A stretch of DNA of 64,000 bases from Dryas octopetala (GCA_963921425.1 OY992835.1:1302001-1366000); one strand, 5' to 3'. Positions 23,996 to 36,036 are shown, counted from the stretch's first letter. The notes: generated by a model from the sequence alone, not told the origin. Made by a program: numbers and translations.

Positions 23996-26161
23996 TACTA
24001 GATTGTGGTAATAATCTTGTCACTAACACATGATAGGGAGATTACCCTACATGACTGGAATTGAAAAATAAGTTTGTAAATATATGACTTCCTTAGAAAG
24101 TAAAGCAGTGATAAAATTGTATGTAACTAAGTAAGACACTTGGACTTTCATGGTATTTATAAATGAAGGTGAGCTTTTGTTTACTTTCCAAAGAGGTTAT
24201 GGAAGTGTAAGGGTGGCATGTCCAATTTATATTTTGTCTGTACATAATGGTGTCATTTGTATAATATATATATGTTTGTATTGTTTTCATTTATATCTAA
24301 TTTAATATTAATTTTTTTTTTAAACAACAGGAAGATTAAAATGTTTTAAACTTCTAATTTAAGTTCTGATTTTATGATTTTCTTTAAAGAAAATGATGTA
24401 AGCCAAGTCAATGTGCTAATTTGAACTTTACTCCTTCGAAAAGCTTTTTTAATTATTGCTTATGTGCTTTCAGTATCTAATCCTAATATAATCCCTTTAG
24501 GCTCCTGCTGATAAGGGTATTAGCAAAGATGATGAAGGAAAGGACAAATGTGCTAAAGATAATGAAAGGTTAGTTTTCTCACTACAAGTATTTGACTTCA
24601 GTATCTCTACTTGTTATTGGTGGCTAAGCATGTAATTTAAGCTCTACGGTTTCCCATTTTATGTTTGTCTGCAGTGTTATGGTAGATTTGGGTTCCACTG
24701 ATTTTGTGAATGTGGTTTGTTGCTTGTTCGGTTTTGGGTTCACTGATTTTGTATTTAGGTTCTAGCAAATTATAAATTGTGCATTTCATTTTTCAGGTTT
24801 ACTTTGTTCGTAATAGAAGACATAATCAGCAGCCCTTTTTACACATAAGGAATTGCTAACCTTGGTATGTTTCTTAATTATTTACTTTGATCATATTCAT
24901 GTTGTTCAATTTTGGTATGTTTCTAAATTTGTGATTAAATTTAAGAATATATGTTCCTTTGATGTTTTCAGTGGTCCAATATGAAGACCAAGCGAAGCGG
25001 ATACATACAAGATCAAATAGATGAGGTGCGTGTTGAATGAGGATCGAGATTTTCTAAACAATTATCTTTAGACCGACAAGTTAATTGGTAGGTGGTGTAC
25101 GTTTTTCCTTTTTTGTGGATAGAAGAAAGTTATTGTGCATGCTCATTTTTTGCAAAGCATGGAAGAAGATTGAAGATTTGGTGCTTTTAATTAGAATACA
25201 TGCTGCCATGAATATTTTTAAAGGATGGCATAATTGAAGATAGAACTAGCTAGCTAGACATAGTGCTGATTTGCTGATTAATTAGCGTAGGTGCTACCAT
25301 GCTATATATTTTTTATATGTGGGCAGCGTTGGTACATTAATTACAACTTAAGGTCTTAACAAGCAAGCAAGTTTAGACAATATTGTCTTAGTTATTAGGT
25401 TGGTGGTATGTTTAGACCTCTACAAAACAAAAAATATATGGTTATTTTGTTGGTTATCTTGTTGGATATTTGTAAGCAGCAGCTTTGAATATTGTTATTG
25501 GTGATTATTGGAATATATGAAATGAGAATGAAAGATTATATGGTTGCACAAATTTCTGGCCAAATTTATGTACAAACTCAAATTTGTGTATTGATATTCT
25601 TTTTTGGGGTGAAAAAAAACTGATATAGCAAGCTGTATTCCAATTATCTTTTGTGAAACCGATATACTAAACGATATCAGTTTTTGACTAAAAATTGATA
25701 TTTTATAACATTTTGATATCAAATTCTTTCTTAGACCTGATATATAAACAATGTTTAGATATCAGGGTCTATTCCATGCCTGATATTGATATCAAGATTA
25801 TATATCAGATTTTACCATAGACCTGATATTGATATTATGGTTTTATATCATATTCTACCTCAAACCTGATATTGATATCGGGTTATATGTCAGTATTAGT
25901 ATCAAATACGATATCTATTGACTAGAACTATTAATACTCAGATTTTATAGATATCAGAAATAATATCAAATTGGATATCCATTTTGTATTTAGGACATCA
26001 GATTGAAAAACAAAAATGATATATAAACAATGTTTACATATCAGTCTAAAACTGATATCTAAAATGTGAACATTAGATATTACCACTCGCTATATCGGAC
26101 GGCTACTCAATTAGATATCAGTCCACGACTGATATATATCGACATTTTTGTAGTAGTGATC

Positions 26162-26491
26162 CTTAGCCGTTGCTTCATTGGCTTGGTGAGCACTCCATCA
26201 TTGGATGATCTTTGATCAACAATAGTAATTGTGACTCCCTTTTTTTTTCTCGTGTTTTTTCTATTTAATTTATTCTAAATTTTACTGTAAATTATCACGT
26301 CATCCAATGAAAAATTTGTTAGTACCGGGACGTTTGATACTATTTTCCTACGTTTTTGGTTTCTCTAACGATTTGCATGTTTTCTCCAAGTAATTGAAAA
26401 TGTTCGAAAAAGTGGGTGTTTACCTACTTTTCACAAATTTCTAAACTTCGAAAAATGCAATTTATTTTTCAAAATTCTCTATAAATAATTT
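26162..26491. other. Spacer between the CACTA and Mutator-like elements
   Basis: AT-rich, with no gene recognised. Its last nine bases (AAATAATTT, 26483-26491) are the putative left target duplication of the next element. Confidence 0.5.
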
Positions 26492-26734
26492 AGTGCCTAA
26501 TTTTAAACACCCTACTCACCAAAAAAATTTGTCTAAACCCCCACCCATCTATAAACTCTTTCAAAACCCCCTAAAACTTATAATCCTAAATTACCCTTCT
26601 GACGCATGCTGACGCGCGCTGACGCATGCTGACGTCACTGTAACTGTATTTTGGTGAAACTGTTTTTTTTTTTTTTTTTTTGAATTGAAGTTTTTGCTAA
26701 AATTCAATATTTCACTAAAACTAAAATCAAACAC

Positions 26735-26900
26735 TGAAATTGAATTTCATTACACTAAAACTGAATTTCAAAAATTCAATTACACTGAAACTGAATTTCA
26801 AAAATTCAGTTACACTGAAACTGAATTTCAAGAATTCAATTACACTAAAACTGAATTTCAGATACACTAAATTGAAGAATTCAGTTATGAATTCACTTAC
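26735..26900. repeat. Short tandem repeat array, about 30-bp unit
   Basis: Five or so copies of ACTGAAACTGAATTTCAAAA-type units with AATTCA spacers. Related ACTGAAACTGTTTCA motifs continue to about 27300 and 27490, so the array is dispersed over some 750 bp. Confidence 0.8.
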
Positions 26901-27710
26901 TGAAACTGAATTAAGTGATAAAACAATTACACCTCGACTAAAATGCAATTACACCTTAATTAAAAAACAATTACACCTTTACTAAAACAATTACACTTCA
27001 CTAAAACAGTTACACCTTTACTGAATTCCGTTTCACTAAAAAGAACACAGCAACCTTATCAAAAAAAAAAACCAACAATACAACAAGTCATTGAGATGAG
27101 AGGAGTAGCCAACAATACAACGTCGTCCGATCACCTCACACGCGACGAGTACACGACAGTCGCCATTGCCTCGATCTGTTTCTACCTGCAAATTTGATTC
27201 ATCATATTTCAGAACCATAATTTCATTCAAACTTCATTTAAAACTCATGTTTCACAAACTGAAACTGTTTCAAGAACTGAAACTGTTTCACGAACTGAAA
27301 CTGTTTAATCAATAAATTAAGTAAATTTGTATATACTTATAAATCAATTAAAAAACTCACATTTCTATCCGATTAACATAATTAAGCTAGAACTGAATTT
27401 GGGGTGAAACTGAATTTTCAGAAAGTGAAACTAAATTTTCTAGAACTGAAACTGAATTTACACAGTTACACTAATTAAGCTAGAAACTGAAACTGAATTT
27501 GTTGAATTCAGTTGCACTTTTTAATCGCCGAGGTACCTGTTTAAGACCAGACAGTTCAACAAATCAAACAGGGTTCATAAAATTGATCGTTCAACGGCCG
27601 AGTCGGGCGGTGACCACCACACACGGTGGCTGCCCAGCCCCAATCAACACACAGAAAATTACAGAACTCACCCAAAAATATTCTCGGACCTCGAATTGAG
27701 CTTTTAGGGT

Positions 27711-28100
27711 CGGTTGGATGATCGGTGGGCACCACCGTGTTCGTCGCGAGGAGAGGAAGCTATTGGTGCCAGAGTTAGACCGCGACGCTACCGGAAAATG
27801 GAGATCGCCGGCGGAGGCTTCGCTGCTGTTTGGCGTCGTTCCATCGCCGTCGAGGGTCGGTTGGATGATCGGTGGGCACCACCGTGTTCGTCGCGAGGAG
27901 AGGAAGCTATTGGTGCCAGAGTTAGACCGCGACGCTACCGGAAAATGGAGATCGCCGGCGGAGGCTTCGCTGCTGTTTGGCGTCGTTCCATCACCGTCGA
28001 GCGTCGGTTGGATGATCGGTGGGCACCACCGTGTTCGTCGCGAGGAGAGGAAGCTATTGGTGCCAGAGTTAGACCGCGACGCTACCGGAAAATGGAGAAC
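27711..28100. repeat. 147-bp tandem triplication, GC-rich
   Basis: Copies start at 27711, 27858 and 28005 (CGGTTGGATGATCGGTGGGC). The period is exactly 147 bp (49 codons) and the copies are almost identical; the third ends near 28096 and then diverges. Because the unit is a multiple of three, all frames stay open, which explains the long ORFs on both strands (27714-28208 plus, 27591-28202 minus). No known domain was recognised. Near-identity implies recent duplication. Confidence 0.9.
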
Positions 28101-28410
28101 GCCGACAGAGGAGCTTGGATCGCCGACAGAGGAAGCTATTGCTGTTGTTGGGTTTCGTGGAAAGTGAAGGGCAAGGGAAGGAAGCGGGTACCAAAAAAAC
28201 ATAATTAAAATTTTATAAAAATTAAAAGTAAATAAAAGGGGTAAAACTGGAAAATTAAAAGATAGGGAGTCAAACTTAGCTGGATATTAGTTGACTAGGG
28301 GGTTTAGGAAAATATTAAGTGTAAGATTGGGTGTTATGGGAGAGGTAGATTTTGGGTGGAGGTTATGAAAGATTTTTTCTCTAAGTAGGGGGTTTATAAT
28401 TATTTACATT

Positions 28411-29279
28411 AAATAATTCGAGTGTTGGATATTTTTGATCTTAATCTTGTTAGATACGTATATCGTCGAGCACTACGAAATTAAGGTCTCTCTTCAATTA
28501 TTCAACAATAAAAGTCTAATTGAATAATTCCGGGAACAACTAGAATTGTGTTTTCTAAATTTTTTTTTAAATGATAAATAATTAAATTCTAGAAAAATGT
28601 TGTAAACTCGAAATAAATCAAGGAAAATTTCTAGAATTTCACACCTATGAAAATGTCTTTTTAGTCTTTTGCGTATTCTTGGCCCAAATTCCATTCGGAC
28701 AACGGTCTGGACGTCATCAGGACCTTGTCGTTTCTATTTGACAACTTTTAATTCTACTCGGTAAAAACAGGTATCTACAACCATTTTTTGTAAAGACAAA
28801 TAGCATAGCTCCAAGAAACCGGCCAGTCTAAATATATATGTATCGGAGAAAGAGAGAGAGAGAGAGTAATCGACTAATGCGTCATTAATGATGCTATATA
28901 TAATTTTCTTGTAGCTAGCCTGTCTTGCTTCCATTGGCCGCAAAATTCATCATTAAAAATCAGAATTTCCAGCAGTCCTGCATATATATATATATATATG
29001 TGTGAGTGAATTGAAGCTCTCCCACGTACTATCTTTCTTCCTCCAATCATATAATCTTTTGTTAGTTTGTTCACCAATATTCTTCTCAATTGTATATACA
29101 TACATGGAAAATTGAAGTTCACAAGCTAACTTCGTTTTTTTTTTTAATTGGGATTTAATTTCAACCAGTCGGACGTACACTTAGTGTATGATCATGATTC
29201 ATGAGTAAAAAAAAGATGGAGCAGCCCCAGCAACGTGTATGTATGGAAATAATGGAATGGACTATCAACATTAACCACC
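28411..29279. other. Region upstream of the receptor kinase gene
   Basis: AT-rich, with (AG)n at about 28849-28866 and a (TA)n tract near 28983-28999. It presumably contains the CRK promoter and leader. No other gene was recognised. A specific TATA box cannot be chosen with confidence among the many TATATA runs. Confidence 0.5.
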
Positions 29280-32200
29280 ATATGGTGGTGGTGTAATTTC
29301 CTGATACTCATCATACCAGTTTGTGGTGCAAACCCAGAAACCAATCTCTTAAACGATGGCTGCAGCCAATACAACGCAACCAACAAGTCCGACTTCTACA
29401 CCAATCTCAACGCCACTTTCTCGGACCTCAGAACCCAACTCAACAACAACAACAACAACCACCACTTTGCAACCGCACAGCAGGCCAAGGGTTCCGGACC
29501 CGTCTACGCCATGGCGCAGTGCCGGAACTACCTGTCCACTGCCGACTGCCTCGCTTGTTTTGCCGCCGCCGTTGCTCAAATTCGCAACTGCTCTGCGGCC
29601 AACGGTGCTCGTGTCGTCTACGATGGCTGCTTCCTTAGGTACCACACCCTCTTTCTTTTTATTCTTATTTTCCAACTCTTCCTAATCCTAACCGTACGTT
29701 TTTAATACTGAAAAATTTTCAAACAGTACACCTATCTAGGATAATCTTAGTTTAGTACATCAATTTGAGTCTAGTGTAGACATGTATTTAAAATTTATGT
29801 TAGTTTGGAACAATTCGTCAATACCGTTAATTTTTTCGTTCAAATAAAAAATAATTTGGTCATTTCATATTTTTAAAATAAATAAAAATTTTAAAAAAGA
29901 AAAAACTAAAAAAAATCAAAACTTTGTTTTTTTTTTGGAGAAAAAAAAATCATTAAAAAGTTTAAAACTAAAAATTAATTTAAAATACGAGTTTTCCGTG
30001 CTGCAGATTGTTTACCACCTTTGAATTCTGCTTCTATAACCCGAACCTTTGACTTTGTCTGGACTTTTCATACGAGTTTTCCTTGCTATCATTATATACG
30101 ACTTATGTCTCCACTTGGGTCGGTAGGCTACCACCGACGATAGGCCTTAGGTTGGGGCGGCGTGGGTTGGGTTGGTGCGATCCCAGATCTGCTGCATCTT
30201 TTTTCTTTTTTTGCTTTTTTTGTTATTAGTTTAACCATATACTAAACTGACTACATCTGATAGTTACACCTCTAATAAAAAAATCAAACAAACTATAACA
30301 ACCACTGCCAACACAACCATGATCCAACTGAACCATATTTGACTAATGCAGAATGGACTGAGCTTTGTTAAGCCGCTTCGGATGAAAAACATCCAAACCT
30401 TTAACAAGAGCAGAAATGTTAGAACATAACTGCAGTAGTACATGTGGTGGCTGATCTAAGACTGCAAGTAAATGTGCAGGTCACAAAATAACAGTCTGTA
30501 GCAGTGATGGCTAAAGCTTGATACTCAGCCTCAATGGAGGAATGAACTGAATACCAAATCCAAATGTGCTTTTTATGTATTAAGGATCCTTTTGGCTGCT
30601 GCATAATATGCAGCAGGGAGACAATTCATAAACTGACAAACATAGTTAACAGAAAAACAGTTTCAGGTCTGCTAAATGCTAAATGTTGCAAACTAAGCCC
30701 CCACAACACTCCTGTATGCTCGATAGTCGATAATACTCCTTTCTTTTTTACTTGATGAGCTTTTCAGTTGTACTTTCAAGACATATATGTTCTAATATCA
30801 GAAAATGGCAACATCATTAATTTCTGTATCACCATTAATTGCTTAATGTTATTACGTGCTAACAGTTGTGTGCTACGGCAACAAAATTTTGGAAGTTTGA
30901 TATATGTTGTATGAATAATTTTGTTTAGGTATGAGAGCAATGGGTTCTTTGACCAGACTACACTTCCTGGTAACGTAGGGCTTTGTGGGAATCAAACTGC
31001 ACCACACCCTACCACGTTTAGTTCAGCTGCTGAAGAATTGCTAGTGGATCTCCAAGTCGCGACACCCAAGATTAATGGTTTCTTTGCAGCAACTAAGAAG
31101 GAAATGGTTAGTGGTAGTGGAAATGAAACAGTCTATGGTGTGGCACAATGTGCCGAGACAATTAGCAAGAGTGGTTGCCAAGATTGCTTGAAGGTGGCAT
31201 ACATCAATTTACAAAGCTGCCTTCCTGATACAGTTGGTAGGGCAGTTGATGTAGGATGTTTCTTGAGGTACTCTGATACTGCTTTCTTTCCTGATAACCA
31301 GACTACAGACATCACTCCCTTCTTAAAAAAGGGTAAGACCACCTCTTATCTATTGGGTTTCTTCGTAATTAATATAACCTGTTAACATCAGTAATGCTAC
31401 ATTTACAACATTTTTATACCACAATTTCATACCATCTTACATGGCATTCATACATTGGACACTACAAATTAAAAAATAAAACCTAAAAAAGAAAAAGAAA
31501 ATACTCTTCCAGTAAAGTAATGACACATCAGGTGAGATACAAATGTGGGAAAAAAAAATGTGGGACAACTAGCATTATTGCGGTTAACATATACGTATTA
31601 GAAAACTAATCAACTTTCTAAAGTTTTAGAAACTAACCTATTTTGGAATTAAAAGGATAAAGACAGAGTGAGATATGCGAGTCAAGATGTGGACCAAGAT
31701 ATCTTGTCCCCGTTATTACTTATATCTAGACTTGATCTTAACTATAACATGAACTTGATCGACATGGTCCAAAACTTGTTATTTTTCTAATTTCTTTTTA
31801 AAAAGGGTTAGTTTAATAGACCTAACTGGTTAATATTTTAAGAAACACTAAACATTTTACTTTTCTAATACTAGAAAAGCTTTATCTTTATTTCTTTTGC
31901 ACCATTCTCTTAAAGTAGAGAATATCTATTTAAGAGTGAAATATCCTCTCTTACACTTACATTGGTACTTCGTGGTGCTTAATTTTTGGATCCATCGTCT
32001 TTAATTTGGAAGTACTTAGAAGCATGCATAATTAATGTGTTCATACATGATCTTGCAGGAGGTTCGAAAAAGAAAGCAATCATCATTGGAGTAGTAGTTG
32101 GAGGTGTAGGTCTTATTTTTGTCATTGTTGGATTTCTTCTCTATTTTAAACTTTCAAGCAAGCCCAAGGCAGTTCGTAGAGGTATTGTTCTAACCACAAC

Positions 32201-34807
32201 CACAGAATTCGCAGTAACATTTTTGCTTACATATATACTGTTCTATTAGAACCTGCTCTATACCATGTTTGTGACAAAGGGTATGCCACTATGCCGTATG
32301 CATAACATATATGATATATAGAAAAAAAAAAAAAAAAAACATGATTGCACTTCATTAAACAAAATTGTAACTAATGTTATGATAGTTGTAACTGTACCTA
32401 TCTATATATTTAATGACTAATTAATTTAATTGTCATAACAAGTCGCTTTAATCAGAACGTACATTCATGCACAAACATGATCCTGTAATTAATTAGGATT
32501 CTCTGAAGTACAATTGAGACTGTTTTTCTTGTCAAACGATTGAGGAATTAGTGTAGTGTTCAATGCATATGTTTTAGTCTTGGAGAGTTTTCTGGGGTTG
32601 ATAAATATGTAAAAGGCATAGAGGTCAAAACATACCAAAGAATGAGAAGACAAATTTATTTTATTAAGACATCAAAGAATAATATTGAATGATGCATGTT
32701 ACTTTTAGGGGTTTGGGTTTTGAGTATTGGATTTATTGTTCCTACTCTCATACCTTGTATCTATATATGACTTATATTGATTGTTTTATTTGTACCCATC
32801 TCTGCATAGATCTTTAATTTCTTTGAAGATATACAAAGAATTTGACAATATATGCTACTCTTTTTTTAAGGTAACATATTGGGAGCAACTGAGTTGCAAG
32901 GGCCAATGAATTACAAATATAAAGATCTGAAGTCAGCAACAGGAAATTTTAGTGAAGAAAACAAACTGGGAGAAGGAGGATTTGGGGATGTCTACAAGGT
33001 AAATAGAAAATAAAGTATATATCTAGTGTCAAATTACAAAAACATCTAGCATGGTATGTTCTATTAATATTAATTAGGATGTTAATTAAGACTCTTCTCT
33101 CTCTTTTTTCTGGTTAGTTTTCATAAAATGAGAAAGTTGTAACGTCATGTTTTTTATTATCCATGTTTTCAGAGTAACTTTTTTGTATTAATTGATAAAT
33201 ATCTTTCAAGTCTCTCAGTATAATTAATCTTTAATTTCATTTACAACTACATCCTTGGACAGGGTACTCTAAGTAATGGGAAAGTAGTTGCGGTAAAAAA
33301 ACTAGCTATACTCCAATCCAACAGGGCAAAGGCAGATTTTGAAAGCGAAGTCACGCTTATAAGTAATGTTCATCACCGGAATCTAATTCGTCTTCTTGGA
33401 TGTTGTAGCAAAGGGCCAGAATTACTTCTGGTATATGAATACATGGCAAACAACAGCCTGGACAGATTCTTATTTGGTAATTAATTTTAGCCCAGATAGC
33501 TCTACATTCACAATAAGAATACAAATGCATGCATGCATACATATATTCAAACAAATTAACTACTAATTGAAGGTTTGGGATGCATTTTGTTCATCTTTAG
33601 TATTTATCTAAAGATTTATTTTCTCCCTGGAAATAGGTCAAAGAAGAGGCTCTCTAAACTGGAAGCAAAGAAATGATATAATCATCGGTACAGCAAGGGG
33701 TCTAGCCTATTTGCATGAGGAATTCCATGTATGTATCATACATAGAGATATAAAAACTAGCAATATTCTTTTGGATGATGGTTTCCAGCCAAGAATTGCA
33801 GATTTTGGGTTGGCAAGGCTTCTACCAGAGAATCAGACTCATCTTAGTACCAGATTTGCAGGAACATTGTAAGTTAAAATAGTACTTATCTACTTCACTT
33901 CCCATATGATCATTTAATTAGTCACACCATGCAGACAACAATCCCTGCTGGGATTGTGATTATTGTGTTCGATAATGTACATCAAGGGTGAAATTTTATG
34001 TCAAATGGTTTCAGTGTCACCGTGCTAGTAGTTGTGAATCACTCATCTTATATGTTCTAAACTGTTGTTTTCTATCCGATTTGAGACTAATCTCATTCTC
34101 GCTCACGACCTACTTCGAGCAGCATAACTAACACATTGAGCCTCATTTTTTGCTTTTGGTACTTGCTAATTTGATCTTGGGTGCAGGGGATACACAGCAC
34201 CTGAATATGCAATTCATGGTCAATTGTCAGAAAAGGCCGATACCTATAGCTATGGTGTGGTTGTCCTTGAAATCATAAGCGGCCAAAAGAGCAACGAAAT
34301 TAAATCTGATACTATGGGTGAATTTCTCCTTGAAAGGGTAACCACCAAACTCAATATAACTTTTCTTCCCTAAGATTTCTATTGAGATTTAGAAAATGCA
34401 GACTTTACATTTTTGTGTGAAGCCAAACGATCAGATTGACTTGTGTTGCTTACTCTCTGTATTGCAATATGTTTTGCCACATGAATGACTAGGCATGGAA
34501 ACTTTATGAAAATGGCATGCACTCGGAATTGGCAGATGAAAACCTGGACCCAAATGATTATAGAGCAGAAGATTTGAAAAGAATCATAGAGATTGCTCTC
34601 ATGTGCACTCAATCATCAGCTGCTTTAAGGCCTACAATGTCTGAAGTTGTTGTTTTACTCAAAAGCACAGGCTCTTTGGAAAATAGGCCACTTACTAGGC
34701 CTGTTTTTGTTGATTCTGATAAGAGAGTTCGGGGAGACGCATCAACCTCTACTGGTTCCTCCACATCCAATGCCACCGCATCCATTTCTCAACTTTCAGG
34801 TCGCTAA
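29280..34807 (+). CDS. Cysteine-rich receptor-like protein kinase (DUF26, CRK2/CRK3 type); start codon damaged or missing
   Basis: Plasma-membrane receptor kinase with two extracellular DUF26/Gnk2 domains and a cytosolic Ser/Thr kinase; related CRKs act in stress and immune signalling. Exons: about 29280-29638, 30929-31332, 32059-32181, 32871-32998, 33263-33476, 33637-33868, 34187-34337, 34493-34807; all junctions are GT-AG with consistent phases. Visible parts: signal-peptide-like [17 protein letters not shown]26-1 (C-x8-C-x2-C at [13 protein letters not shown]); DUF26-2 ([13 protein letters not shown]); membrane helix ([20 protein letters not shown]); kinase glycine loop GEGGFG, VAVKKL lysine, HRDIKTSN catalytic loop, DFG and APEY; serine-rich tail. 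Odd: no in-frame ATG lies between the TAA at 29250-29252 and the Met codon at 29511. An ATG in a GTG repeat (29282) is out of frame by one base. Confidence 0.9.
30419..30604 (-). pseudogene. Ty1/copia RNase H fragment in CRK intron 1
   Basis: Minus-strand reading gives [12 protein letters not shown], matching the S-S-x-E-A-E-Y-x-A-L-A signature at the RNase H end of copia polyproteins. The rest of the 61-residue frame loses similarity. It is a short, decayed insertion in the first intron with no LTR recognised beside it. Confidence 0.75.
31389..31582. mobile_element. hAT-type MITE in CRK intron 2, 194 bp
   Basis: Flanked by perfect 8-bp duplications GTTAACAT (31381-31388 and 31583-31590). 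Ends are short inverted repeats: CAGTAATGCTA at the left, TAGCATTATTGCG at the right. The length and duplication size fit a non-autonomous hAT MITE. It has no coding content. Confidence 0.8.
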
Positions 34808-34824
34808 CATTTGGGAAAAAAAAA

Positions 34825-35011
34825 TGTTGTAAATATATTGTTATATGTGGCTATTCCTGTAATTAGTTGTAGGGGCATACTAGTAAATATTCAAAACCTA
34901 GTAAACTCTACCTCTATATAAGGATATTTATAACATGAATGAAAGAGACATATCATATTCTCTTTGCCTCCTCTTTTCCACAAACCCTAAGTTCTACATA
35001 CTTTTACAACA
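34825..35011 (+). repeat. 5' LTR of the copia element
   Basis: 187 bp, TG...CA, with TATATAAGGATATTTATAAC serving as a TATA-like region and ending CTTTTACAACA. It is followed by CGTTATCAGCACGA, a primer-binding-site-like sequence seen in some plant copia lineages. Confidence 0.8.
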
Positions 35012-35559
35012 CGTTATCAGCACGAAAAGCTCTTTGGATTGTGGATCGTTAAACGAAAGATGATCATCTTTCAATTTGTTCTTCAACCAAGTAGGTTTTA
35101 TAAAACAATTTTATGTTCATGTTTTAAAACCTTGATTGATTGAAAAATCCTCCATGAAGCATGAACCCTAAATTTATGTGATTGATTTATTTGGGATTAT
35201 ACATTTAAATACATGTATTTGAGTTGAATGATTAAAATAAAAAGAGGAATAATTTTTGGGTGATCGGAAAACCACCCCGCGCTGCCCAGCGCCACTGCCA
35301 ACCTCGCACCTTGCAGCCCCTCGCAGCCCCTCAGTCCTTCGTTGCCAGCAGTAGCGCCTCGCGCCTTGCTGCAGCCAGCCTTACTGCCAATGCCTCCCAG
35401 TAGCCCGCAGCCCATCTGCCTTGCAGAGGCGTAGCCCAACAGCCAGCCAGCCAGCAGGCACAAGGCCCAAGTGGCCAGCAGCCCAGGCCCAGCCCACGCT
35501 GCTGCCACGTCAGCAGCCACGTCAGCGCCACTCCCAAGCTGACACATGGCGAGCCTCCT

Positions 35560-35665
35560 GAAACTTTGTAAAAAGGATATTCTAACTCTTGCCATGCCTG
35601 GTGTTTGAACCCAGGACCTCTTGTGCACCACTTGCTCCTTAACCACTGTGCTGCTGATGATTTAT
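35560..35665 (-). repeat. tRNA-like SINE fragment in the copia leader, minus strand
   Basis: On the minus strand, GCACAGTGGTTAAGG (A-box-like) and CCTGGGTTCAAACACC (B-box-like) stand about 35 bp apart. The cloverleaf is incomplete, so a tRNA gene is unlikely. GC-rich repeat-like sequence (35275-35540) lies beside it, in the 1-kb leader between primer site and gag. Confidence 0.55.
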
Positions 35666-36036
35666 TGTTATTGTACAAACCATTTAATATATATACTCTA
35701 AATGTCAGAAACTTTTATTTAAATAATTTTGTGGTATTTTTCTGTTCTACTTGAGTATATGAATATTTTACTTGTTTAAATTTTTGCACTAGAGTATATG
35801 TGTAGAAATTGCAGGTAATTAATGAACCAGTAGTTCATACATAAATATTGAACCTGTAGCTTCAATAATGCCATATAAGGGACCTGAAGTTTCCTTCAAA
35901 AATTCACCATACATGATAAAACCAGTAGATTTTACATGTTTATACCATGTTATAGAACTTGAAGTTCTTATTTATTGCTTATGGATGTTATTGCCCAAAG
36001 CACTAATTATGATTATTTGTTCCTTTCAACCAAAGA

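Larger units (their letters stand above)
21632..24845 (+). pseudogene. Exon-like segments of an unidentified gene captured in the CACTA element
   Basis: Segments with plausible splice borders: 22207-22261 (after TAATAG, before GTATTG), 22916-23061 (open in the frame beginning RNHGHHELHME, before GTGATAA), about 23679-23803 (before GTGTATG), 24502-24569 (APADKGISKDDEGKDK, before GTTAGTT) and 24799-24845. An isolated 58-codon frame occurs at 21632-21808 and a lysine-rich one near 21970-22071. I do not recognise the protein. The pattern of open exons flanked by AG and GT in a transposase-free transposon suggests a captured, probably non-functional gene copy. Whether it is transcribed is unknown. 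Confidence 0.4.
20982..26158. mobile_element. Non-autonomous CACTA (En/Spm-type) transposon, 5.18 kb
   Basis: Left end CACTACAACAAAACTGTC, right end GACATTTTTGTAGTAGTG: inverted termini of the CACTA superfamily. It is flanked by ATC on both sides (20979-20981 and 26159-26161), the expected 3-bp duplication. Subterminal regions are dense in TGATATC/GATATCAG-like motifs (21008-21190 and 25660-26140), as expected for transposase-binding arrays. No transposase was recognised inside. The interior instead has a (CT)n leader, splice-like junctions and exon-like segments, suggesting a captured host transcript unit. Confidence 0.88.
26492..28410. mobile_element. Candidate Mutator-like element with GC-rich cargo, 1.9 kb
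   Basis: The outer ends are imperfect inverted repeats: left ...TTTTAAACACCCTACTCACC, right (reverse complement) ...TTATAAACCCCCTACTTAGA, with similarity over roughly 50 bp. Flanks AAATAATTT (26483-26491) and AAATAATTC (28411-28419) agree at 8 of 9 bases. Inside, the left half is an AT-rich array of CTGAATTTCAAAAATTCA-type units and the right half is GC-rich with the 147-bp triplication. There is no transposase. A compound of several insertions cannot be excluded. Confidence 0.5.

Noticed and set aside
27591-28208. Long ORFs on both strands (164-203 residues)
   Set aside because: The 147-bp repeat unit is divisible by three, so all frames stay open; no start context or known domain supports either as a gene.
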